From positions 62,001 through 126,000 of the forward strand of contig CAJNDS010000035.1 in the NCBI GenBank assembly GCA_905221605.1: DNA of 64,000 nucleotides. The letters are read 5' to 3'. A model generated the notes under the pieces. That model did not search any database and had not been told where the DNA came from. It was given only the letters and a program-made list of their open reading frames with translations. This document shows, piece after piece, positions 19,168 through 26,174 of this stretch. The stretch's first letter is position 1. Every line of letters starts with the position of its first letter. This DNA is from Symbiodinium natans. Its lineage: Eukaryota > Sar > Dinophyceae > Suessiales > Symbiodiniaceae. The position numbers were made by a program, and so were the translations under genes.

Positions 19168-19318
19168 ACAGAAAAACCAGGAAGCTACGCTTCGAGCTTC
19201 AAGCGACTGCATGGGCTGACGTTTCCCCCGTCTCCCGACTTAACAACTTGTTAGGCAAACGTTGCCCGCATTCGTTTAAGCTAACGATAAAGCACAATCA
19301 CGCACGCGTGAAGGAAGC
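19168..19318 (-). repeat. Inner element 151-bp repeat, 5' copy (A1-like)
   Basis: It is identical to 11243-11393 and includes the paired inverted repeats TAACAACTTGTTA (19241-19253) and GGCAAACGTTGCC (19254-19266). It ends exactly where the outer element's RNase H coding sequence resumes. Confidence 0.95.
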
Positions 19319-19640
19319 CTAACCTGTTGCCTTGGCTGTCGGGTCACTGCATAAATGAGGCCGAGGCCTTAGCAGCTGTGGTGGCATTGCTCACCTGGTC
19401 GGACCGGCTGCTGCGGAAGGTGTCTTGGTCAAGGCGTACAGTTCGTCGCCGCACCTTACAGTCCTAGCAGGGCTGTTCTGGCAGGCAGTCAGGCGGGTCA
19501 AATGCTCAGCATGGGTGGGGCGCGTTCCTTCGGAACTCAACATAGCTGATGGTCCCAGCCGAAAGCATCATGCAATCTTGGAGCAGCTCCACGCTTCACA
19601 AGTCGCAGCAGTTCTGCCTCCGGCTTTCACTGCTAATTTC
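19319..19640 (+). pseudogene. Outer YR element RNase H, distal part
   Basis: Coding resumes after the inner element with LPWLSGHCINEAEALAAVV (about 19330-19390). It shifts frame near 19410 to AAEGVLVKAYSSSPHL and ends in VGRVPSELNIADGPSR (about 19515-19562), the conserved close of DIRS-group RNase H. Between the two frames the segment expected to hold a catalytic FxD appears to be missing. The break is therefore probably a small deletion rather than a one-base error. Confidence 0.78.
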
Positions 19641-20352
19641 TTCTTGGAATTCTTACAGAGTTCCTGGGTCCAAGCAGATGCCTCTGTCAGCCACGCGGCT
19701 CCGGGACCGCGTCCCGTGCAACCTTGCGCAACTGGTGCAGCAACCGCTGCGGGCCATGGCCGCCTACAGGCAAGCGTAGCAGATGGTTCTCCTCCGCTGG
19801 CGTCATCCGACCACGCGGTCCGTCAGGCTCCTTCAAGGGACTGGGCTTCTCAAGCAAGTCGCAAGCGTCGCCACCAGGGCCAACGCTGACAGGGGAGCTG
19901 CTGCTGTCCGAGGAAAGGCGTCTGTGTCCGTGTCTCTGTGTGTGTGTGTGGGTGTGTGTTTCTTTTGTTTGGTTGGGGGGGGTTTGGCTTCGCTTCTGGT
20001 ATTGCGGGGTCTCCTCTCTTTGAGTTTCTGCTGCGTTCGGAGCAATCTGCTTGCGCGGCTTGGGTGCCTTGGGAGGTTGTCTTGCGGCTTGAGGAGTTTG
20101 ACAGTTCTGGTTTGGAGTTGGGGGACTTCAGGGGTTCTTGCTCGTCCCTTAATCCGAAACCCAAGTTGCTGGCGGAAAGTTGCTGGCTGCCGCTCTGCTT
20201 TGACCAACCCAGGCAAACTCTGAAGATTTGTAAGCGTGCTAGCCTCAGGCTGACTTGAGGCTGCCCGATACAACAATCAGGCCTCGTGTTGGTAGGTCCC
20301 AGCGCTGCCAAATATACATCCATGTGTATGGGGGCATGTTACATGACATGAG

Positions 20353-20383
<31 letters not shown>

Positions 20384-20680
20384 CATATGTGTGGTTTGTC
20401 TAAGAGATTTTGGCATTTTGTAGCGCTTCCTTTGACGGCATGCATGTATGTTGTGCCTAGAGGGGAACTTCCATGGAAGCGACGGAAGCTTCAGCAAGCT
20501 TCGGTGGCAGATCCGGAACAGAGGCGGCAGTTACACAACACAAAGGTGCACTCAGAGTCCTCCAGTTCGAAAGCTGCGTCCGCCAGTGATGTAACGTCGA
20601 GTGCGGCAAATGCTTTCAGACTGGCGTGCGCAGAACCTTCAGAGTTGCACCAGGCTGTCGGTATATGCTTCCTCCCCGAA
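19641..20680 (+). other. Spacer between RNase H and recombinase of outer element
   Basis: No domain is recognisable. It contains a short GT run (about 19937-19968) and a (TA)n microsatellite at about 20355-20395. Frames open here have no family resemblance. Confidence 0.6.
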
Positions 20681-20689
20681 ACCGCAGTC

Positions 20690-21647
20690 AGGCAGGACCG
20701 ACCCCGACACAAGAGATCGTTCTACTGGAAGACTTGGCTCGCAGAAAATTTCCGGTGGGTCAGATCTTGGATTCGATTGCGTCAGCAAGGGCTCAAGCGG
20801 CAGTGGCTAAAACAACTTCGACCACCTACGCCTCCCATATTCGCATGATACATTGGGCGTGTCGTACTCTTCGCCAGCGCTGGCAGCTTGGAGAGACTGG
20901 CATGTACGGGAACGTGTTCCGTGGGCAGGGGATGCGGATTTGTTCCTCAAAAAGCTACGTAAGGGAACTGTACGCTTAGCTCCAGAGGCGCCTCCGAAGC
21001 CACGCTTGCAGTTGCACTGGTGGCGCAAGCTTCTCAAGCTAGCAGCGGGGAACCGGGACGTGGAGATCGGTGCCATTTGCAATTTGGCATACACCTTTGC
21101 TGCAAGGGTTCCGTCAGAGATCTTTAAGCAGTTGTCTTGGTCCAGACTAAGTGTAGGAGATCGACGTTTAGTGTACTCCAACATTTACCGCAATGGTAAG
21201 CCCCACCCTTGTACCTTGCGACGCTGGTGTGTTTGTAGCCGGTCGCCCTTGCTGTGCTGGCATCCATGGCTTGCAGCCCTACATGAACTACGAGGTCCTG
21301 CTTGGCCACAAGAAAAGCTGCTTGTTACCATGTCAGTGGCTACTTTCACCTCACGGCTGCGCAGTAGCTTGGTCACTTGCGGAACGTCGGCAGAAGAAGC
21401 ACATAAGGTTTCCTCTCATAGCTTCAGAAGAGGCGCAGGCACAGATGTTTTACATGCATCTCCAGTGGCTTGCGCGCTCCTGGCAGGGTCGTCGTGGCAT
21501 GCTTCGGCAGCATATGGGCTCCCTGGAATGCTGAGGATGGGAGATTGGAGTACGCCGGCATCAGCGTCGCGCTACGCCACGCAAGATGAGCAGCAAGCAG
21601 CCACATTGGCCTTCCAGCTTTTGGAACTGTCAGAAGATGAATCATAG
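20690..21647 (+). pseudogene. Outer YR element tyrosine recombinase (one frameshift)
   Basis: The N-terminal core-binding part, LARRKFPVGQILDSIASAR and TTYASHIRMIHWAC, is in one frame (about 20725-20862). The catalytic part follows in another frame to the stop at 21645-21647. Catalytic blocks are AARVPSEIFKQLSW (box I Arg, about 21100-21140), SHSFRRGAGTDVL (HxxR, about 21415-21455) and GDWSTPASASRYATQDE with the Tyr near 21573. The stop is about 50 nt before repeat B1, so YR is the last gene, the usual position in PAT/Ngaro-type elements. It catalyses integration of circular cDNA. The single frame change near 20860 may inactivate it. Confidence 0.88.
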
Positions 21648-21699
21648 ATCTCCTCTCGTTCTGTTTTCCCCCTTCTTCCATATACACCAAGGGTCCCAA

Positions 21700-21787
21700 G
21701 GGCGATCATATCTTCGCCTTGGTATATCTTACCCTTGGGGAAAACAGAGTCCGCGGCAGCTTCACATCTGCATTCAAGTAGGGCTAA
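21700..21787 (+). repeat. Outer YR element repeat B1
   Basis: 88 bp, matching B2 (21895-21982) with one mismatch. It holds an imperfect palindrome with GGCGA...TCGCC arms at 21701-21718. It abuts A2 without a gap. Confidence 0.93.
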
Positions 21788-21877
21788 TGCAGTGCTAAAG
21801 GATTTTAGCATAAGTTAGCTCGGGCACTTGAGCTTTATCTCCTCAGCCTGCCAGCGGCTCAGAAATGCAAGATTTCA
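21788..21877 (+). repeat. Outer YR element repeat A2
   Basis: 90 bp, matching A1 (7782-7871) with one mismatch, including the TGCTAAAGGATTTTAGCA inverted repeat at 21793-21810. Confidence 0.93.
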
Positions 21878-21894
21878 CCCAGCCCGCCCGCCCG

Positions 21895-21982
21895 GGGCGA
21901 TCACATCTTCGCCTTGGTATATCTTACCCTTGGGGAAAACAGAGTCCGCGGCAGCTTCACATCTGCATTCAAGTAGGGCTAA
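21895..21982 (+). repeat. Outer YR element repeat B2 (3' terminus)
   Basis: 88 bp, matching B1 with one mismatch; 17 GC-rich bases separate it from A2. It ends in GGGCTAA, after which the pre-existing array (CCCTTCTCTCTTCTCC) resumes. Confidence 0.92.
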
Positions 21983-22315
21983 CCCTTCTCTCTTCTCCCC
22001 TTCCCACTCCACAACAGGCAAAATGGGGGGAGCTGCGCCCCCTCTAACCCCCCCGCTCTTTACATTTAGAAACAAAAAAAGTTTTCGCTTGTACTCCTCT
22101 GATTTTTCAAATAAATAAAAGACAAAAAACCAAAACAAGATTCGAGGGGTGGAATTTAGAATAAATTCCCTTCTCTCTTCTCCTCTGATTTTTCGAAAGA
22201 TGAAATACAAAAAAAAAGATTTGAGGGTGGTGGAATTTAAAATAAATCCCTTTTCTCTTTTCCCTTCCTCCCACTCCACATTCAAGAAATAAAAACAGTC
22301 TTGTCTCCTTTCAAG
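21983..22315. repeat. Continuation of the ~100-bp-unit array
   Basis: The units are the same as at 6990-7781: GGGGTGGAATTTAGAATAAATTCCC and CTTCTCTCTTCTCC recur near 22145 and 22225. The GC hairpin with CTGCG loop recurs at about 22024-22046. Confidence 0.85.
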
Positions 22316-22584
22316 ATTGAACTTAAATTCAATTTTTTTTTCCGAGTTGAGCTTGGTTTGCGAGTCCACCGTCTTGGTGTTTGGGACCGGAGTCCGTACT
22401 GCTAAGTACCACTACACTATCTTGAGCAGCAGAGGCTAACTGTACAGGTAAAGCCTTCTGCTACTAGTGCCACTACTGAGGGTGGGACCTCAAGCCTATG
22501 AGGTCATTGCCTCAGCCTCTCACTAGAGGGTGGCACCTCTCGCTGCTGCTAAGCTCCACCGAGCCCCACCAATCGCTCCTCTCC
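22316..22584. repeat. Older repeat Ra, interrupted by Copia-2
   Basis: It aligns with 33792-33990. Shared blocks include GGTTTGCGAGT, CTACACTATCTTGAGCA, CCTATGAGGTCATTGCCTC and CACCAATCGCT. Removing Copia-2 plus one 5-bp duplication joins it to 32276-32300 (GAGAGGGTAG), which also matches the partner. The pair may be LTRs of an older element, whose termini I could not define. Confidence 0.75.
22580..22584. other. Copia-2 target-site duplication, left
   Basis: TCTCC, repeated at 32271-32275. Five bases is the normal Copia duplication length. Confidence 0.85.
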
Positions 22585-22718
22585 TAAAAGTTTAAAGGCT
22601 ACTCTTAACCTTTCCTAGAACACAAGTTCTCCTCGCACTTTTCTCTACTCGCGGCGCTCCACGAGGGGCGGTGCTTGAGCCTATATACAGTCGGGCATGA
22701 AAAGTGAAATGTTTGTTA
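22585..22718 (-). repeat. Copia-2 3' LTR
   Basis: 134 bp, identical to the 5' LTR apart from a 7-bp expansion there. On the element strand it starts TAACAAACATTTC and ends CTTTAAACTTTTA. A TATATAGG box lies at about 22679-22686. It is very short for a Copia LTR. Confidence 0.93.
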
Positions 22719-22728
22719 CGCCCTCTTT
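22719..22728 (-). promoter_or_regulatory. Copia-2 polypurine tract
   Basis: On the element strand this is AAAGAGGGCG immediately before the 3' LTR, the position of the plus-strand primer tract. It is short and ends in a C-containing GCG, so the exact primer end is uncertain. Confidence 0.65.
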
Positions 22729-23269
22729 GAAACTCGTTGAGTGAAACGATTTTCAAACACCTTCTCACTTTTCTCTCATGCTCCGTTGAGCCCATCCTTC
22801 CTTTTTCTCATACCCCTTCGGGTAAAGCTTCTTCTTTCTTCTTTGGCTCCTGGAGCAAATTGAAACACTTCTGTGCAACTGCAACTCTACGTGCACCAAA
22901 TCGATTCTACTGCTTGCACTCACTTTTTCTCGCCAGTGTCGAGCTCGTCGTAGTCCAGCAGTAACTCAGCATTTCGTTTCTTTGAAACTTGTGCTTTCGT
23001 TCGTGGTGCTCCGTGGCTTGCAACAAAACCATCATACCAATTCTTCGTATCTTCTTTTGAAACACGAGACCACTGCACGCCTTTCTCACAAGCGGCTTTT
23101 GCATTGTCTCTTTGCTTTTCAAAGCACCTTCCATTTTCGCCATTGGCTTGGTGAAACGAATTGTTTGTGAAACTGATTTCTACCTTTCGGTCTTCGCAAA
23201 ATGCGGTATTTGGGCCATTGCCCTCAGAATCCTGGGCTTTCGCCCTCATCCTTCTCAGATCTTCAGCGC
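22729..23269 (-). other. Copia-2 3' untranslated region
   Basis: About 540 nt between the stop of the last frame and the purine tract. No conserved motif was recognised. Confidence 0.6.
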
Positions 23270-25978
23270 TTACAGATCCTCTTTGTCGATCTCGGCTGTC
23301 GGCTCCTTGGCCTCGCTTCCTTTGGCCTTTTTCCTTTCTTCCTTCTTTGCCTTCTTCTCTTCTTTCTTTGCCTTCTTTCTCTCTTCACGTTCCTTTCTCC
23401 TTTCTTCTCTCTTGATCTTCTTGATGTTCTCCTTTGCTTGTTTCTTCTTCGCTTCTTCATCGCTCGTCTGGACTTCTTCGACGGTTGGTCCTGGCGTTTC
23501 TGGCTCCTTTCTCTTCTTGAGCGTCTCCAACCCCCATTGGGGATTCGGTGGCATTCCCTTTGGCTCGGCAGGTCTCTCGCTCATATCTACCATCTTCTGG
23601 ACTTCATCATTAACTTCCTTCGCTCCTGCCTTTTCCTTCTCAGCTTTGACTTTGGCCTCAACTTCTTGGCCTTGCTTCTGGTACCAGCACCTTTGGTGGG
23701 TGTGGCTTCCCCACCCCGTATGCTCAGACGGGTTCTTTGTTGTGTACCAGCACCACTTGCACCACAGACCACGCTTCTCCTTCTCTCGCCAATCGAGACT
23801 TGGGACTTTTCCCGTGATCTCCTTTGCCAAATCCAGCATCTCTTGGCACTTGATCGCACGATGCGATCCCTTACAGAAAAAGCATCCGGGCTGGCGCGTT
23901 CCCGTCTCCTTTTCGCTTCGGGTGCTCCTTTCACTTGACTTCAAAAGCCACCTTGGGTTGACCTTGCTCAGGTCTTCCTCTCTCTTTTTCTCCTTTCCTT
24001 CACCTTCATCCTTCTTCTCTTCGATGGCATCATCAACGTGCACAACTTCTGCCATCTCCTTGCGCATCTTCAACGGCTTTGGCATTGCCTTTGTCTTCAC
24101 TTGCCTTTCCGAGCCTGCAGCCATTGACTCTGCCTCGCTGGCTCCTTCGGCCAATTTCCTTTTGCGCATTCGCTCGAGTAAGGACACTCTCGGTCTTTCT
24201 TCGAAAATCCGACCGTAGTCTGGTGATGCTTCCACCAAACACTTCATCACTTCTTCACTTGTCTCTACAAGCATCCTTACCACGCTCAGCATTCTTCTCG
24301 AGTGCTTGAACTCATTGTACTCCGCCAAATGTCCTTCAGCTTCCTTCTTCTTCTTCTGCATCGTGGACTTAAGGCTTTTGCACTCTTCCATCATCTTCTC
24401 AACCTCGCGGTACTTTTCGCCATATGCCCGTTCGGCATCTTCCGCTTCCTTTTCTGCATTGACGACATCTTCGTACATCAACTCGTCCGAGTCCTTCTCA
24501 TCTTCTTCCTGCTCCTTCAGGGCTGCCAACCATTGTTGCACCCTTGTTCCATATCCCGTTGGAATCTTCACGACTGGACTCTCCATCGTCTCCTTGAACT
24601 CTTGGAACATTCTCTGCGTCGCTTCGGACCTTAGGGCGTCGCCATCGATCCCTGTCGCTTCGAGCATCTTTGCTCCCTTTTCGTCCAGCTGCATTGAGCT
24701 TAAGATCGTTGGCCATAGGCCTTCCTTTGCCAGGAGGACGTATCTTTCATCATCGTCGGCCTTTTCGGCTTCTTCCTCCTTTTTTCCTTCCTTCTCAGGC
24801 GCTTCTTCCTGGTCCTTGACTTCTTCCTGGTCCTTGACTTCTTCCTGGTTCTTGACTTCTTCCTGGTTCTTGACTTCTTCCTGGTTCTTGACTTCTTCCT
24901 GGTTCTTGACTTCTTCCTGGTCCTTGTCTTCTTTCTGGTCCTTTTCTGCTTTCTTCTCCTTTTTCTCGTCGCTCGAACTTGACTCGCTTGAAGATGACTC
25001 GCTTGCAGAATCACTGCACGACGAATCCTTCTCCTTCTTCTTTTCTTTCTTCTCTTTCTTCTCCTCCTTCAGTTCTTCTTTGGCCTCTTCCTTTGGCTCT
25101 TCAGCCTGTTCCTCTTCTTTTGGAGCATTCTCCAGTAACTTCTTCCTTCGCTCCTCGGCTCCTGTCTTCATCTCCTTCAGCTCTTCCACTTTTTCTTCCA
25201 TCATTTGTTCGTGGGTCTTCTCTTCTTCCATCGTTCTCCTTCCTTTCTTCTTTTCCTCTTTTCCTACTCGTTTGAGCAAGAAAACGGCTGCGGGATAAAC
25301 TGTGCAACAGACCATGCATGTCACACAACCAATCATGATACACATGACTATTCCCAGTCCTTGGTCTTCTTCCTTGGCTTTCTTGGCTTCTCCCATTCCT
25401 ATCAACACAGCCATCGTTACAGCTTGTATGATCTTCGCCAATCGCTCATCATTCATTCTTCGGCCATTGCCGCTTCGGCCATTGCCGTTCGTTCTTCGCA
25501 CTTGTACATTCCTTTCAACTTCTTCTTGGTCCACAAACTCTCCTACATATCCGAGGCTTGTCATGTACTTCCGGATCTTGTCTTTGCTTAGACTCTTTGT
25601 TCCCAGATCAGCTGGGTTGTCCTTGCCTTTGATCGCTTTGATGATCAACCTCGGGATACTCTGGATCCATAACAGATCAACGTCGAGATGACGGGCTTTC
25701 CCCAGTCCTTTCCGAGCAATCAGTTGTCTTGAACTGCTCGAATCTGAATACATCACCATCTTTGGTTCTTTTCCGAGGATTCTCGTCAACAATGCTTTCA
25801 GGAACACTCCTTCAGAAAGTATTGACGTTGCGGCGATAGTCTCCGCTTCGCATGAGCTGAGAGCTATGCTCTTTTGCCGCTTGCTCTGAAAATGAATCAG
25901 ATTTCCGTTCAGCATGATCGCTCCACACGACACGCTTTGCCTTGACTCTCTGTCGGCTGCCCAATCAGAATCCGTCAC
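23270..25978 (-). CDS. Copia-2 RNase H plus long C-terminal extension
   Basis: The frame begins in RNase H: TDSDWAADRESR, ALSSCEAETIAA (about residue 39-50) and NPADLGTKSLS (about 121-131), ending near residue 150. The GTG at 25978 is not a true start, since the domain continues upstream. After RNase H the frame stays open for some 730 residues. A hydrophobic segment with Cys residues (about 207-236, MCIMIGCVTCMVCC core) could span a membrane. It is followed by Lys/Glu coiled-coil-like sequence, a Ser/Asp tract, and seven or eight K[N/D]QEEV repeats (about 352-398). Cys/His motifs follow (CFFCKGSHRAIKC and CKWCW...HTHQRC, about 705-770), then a Lys/Glu tail. Some Copia lineages carry an extra env-like ORF after pol, but nothing here identifies an envelope. 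Confidence 0.82.
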   Translation of the reverse strand: MTDSDWAADRESRQSVSCGAIMLNGNLIHFQSKRQKSIALSSCEAETIAATSILSEGVFLKALLTRILGKEPKMVMYSDSSSSRQLIARKGLGKARHLDVDLLWIQSIPRLIIKAIKGKDNPADLGTKSLSKDKIRKYMTSLGYVGEFVDQEEVERNVQVRRTNGNGRSGNGRRMNDERLAKIIQAVTMAVLIGMGEAKKAKEEDQGLGIVMCIMIGCVTCMVCCTVYPAAVFLLKRVGKEEKKKGRRTMEEEKTHEQMMEEKVEELKEMKTGAEERRKKLLENAPKEEEQAEEPKEEAKEELKEEKKEKKEKKKEKDSSCSDSASESSSSESSSSDEKKEKKAEKDQKEDKDQEEVKNQEEVKNQEEVKNQEEVKNQEEVKDQEEVKDQEEAPEKEGKKEEEAEKADDDERYVLLAKEGLWPTILSSMQLDEKGAKMLEATGIDGDALRSEATQRMFQEFKETMESPVVKIPTGYGTRVQQWLAALKEQEEDEKDSDELMYEDVVNAEKEAEDAERAYGEKYREVEKMMEECKSLKSTMQKKKKEAEGHLAEYNEFKHSRRMLSVVRMLVETSEEVMKCLVEASPDYGRIFEERPRVSLLERMRKRKLAEGASEAESMAAGSERQVKTKAMPKPLKMRKEMAEVVHVDDAIEEKKDEGEGKEKKREEDLSKVNPRWLLKSSERSTRSEKETGTRQPGCFFCKGSHRAIKCQEMLDLAKEITGKVPSLDWREKEKRGLWCKWCWYTTKNPSEHTGWGSHTHQRCWYQKQGQEVEAKVKAEKEKAGAKEVNDEVQKMVDMSERPAEPKGMPPNPQWGLETLKKRKEPETPGPTVEEVQTSDEEAKKKQAKENIKKIKREERRKEREERKKAKKEEKKAKKEERKKAKGSEAKEPTAEIDKEDL
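24785..24925 (-). repeat. 18-bp coding tandem repeat
   Basis: Seven to eight in-frame copies of an 18-bp unit (TTCTTCCTGGTTCTTGAC on the plus strand) encode KNQEEV/KDQEEV in the Copia-2 extension. Copies differ mainly by GTTC/GTCC. Confidence 0.93.
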
Positions 25979-26174
25979 TATCTCCAGCAGTGACTCTTGC
26001 TCATAGATATTTCTTTCGACTTCTTCATCTTTTCTCTCGTTTCTCTCTTCGATGGAAACTTCTTCCTGGGTAGCTCTTCTTGTGTATCAACGACACGTCG
26101 GGTGTACCCTTCAGATACTTTGCAGCGTGCCTCAGCAGTTCCATGTCTGCTTCCACCGGCGCTGCTAACTTCGT
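25979..26174 (-). pseudogene. Copia-2 RT-RNase H junction, broken
   Basis: After the TGA at 26175-26177 the same frame continues as recognisable Copia sequence (KLAAPVEADMELLRHAAKY, then YLKGTPD and LIHKKSYPG) to about 26060. The RNase H frame is entered only after a frame change between about 26050 and 26087. One nonsense codon and one indel therefore separate two otherwise well-preserved frames. Confidence 0.85.

Larger units (their letters stand above)
11115..19318 (-). mobile_element. Inner YR retrotransposon with methyltransferase-like domain, nested in the outer element
   Basis: Minus-strand order is: 151-bp repeat, acidic/basic low-complexity ORF, zinc-finger ORF, tyrosine recombinase, zinc-knuckle Gag, methyltransferase-like domain, RT, RNase H, short repeat, second 151-bp repeat, short repeat. 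The 151-bp copies (11243-11393, 19168-19318) are identical. A 23-bp sequence occurs at 11119-11141 and 11515-11537, so the ends resemble a split-repeat layout, though the B-type repeats are unequal. The junctions share AGC (left at about 11114, right at 19316-19318). The right edge is clear; the left edge is uncertain by about 20 bp. YR lies upstream of RT, the reverse of the outer element. The whole unit is visibly rich in CpG. Confidence 0.87.
7782..21982 (+). mobile_element. Outer tyrosine-recombinase retrotransposon with split direct repeats
   Basis: Ends are defined by repeats arranged A1 (7782-7871) ... B1 (21700-21787), A2 (21788-21877), B2 (21895-21982). This is the split-direct-repeat plan known from PAT/Ngaro-type YR retrotransposons, which integrate as circles through a recombinase and make no target duplication. 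Between them, on the plus strand, lie an SR-tailed Gag, an RT, an RNase H and a YR. The same type of array flanks both ends. An 8.2-kb second YR element in opposite orientation interrupts RNase H, and several frameshifts break RT and YR. Net length without the insertion is about 6.0 kb, normal for the class. Confidence 0.92.

Noticed and set aside
21828-22118. ORF sharing its N-terminus with the outer Gag frame
   Set aside because: It starts inside repeat A2, which copies A1; the sequence then leaves the repeat and has no continuation.
23112-24218. Plus-strand 368-codon Phe/Ser/Leu-rich ORF
   Set aside because: Antisense of the Lys/Glu-rich Copia-2 extension; its apparent membrane segments are an artefact.
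24306-25298. Plus-strand 330-codon Ser/Phe-rich ORF
   Set aside because: Antisense shadow of the same extension.
23270-25978. Retroviral-type envelope gene after Copia pol
   Set aside because: There is one hydrophobic segment but no signal peptide, cleavage site or glycoprotein-like ectodomain; described only as an extension.
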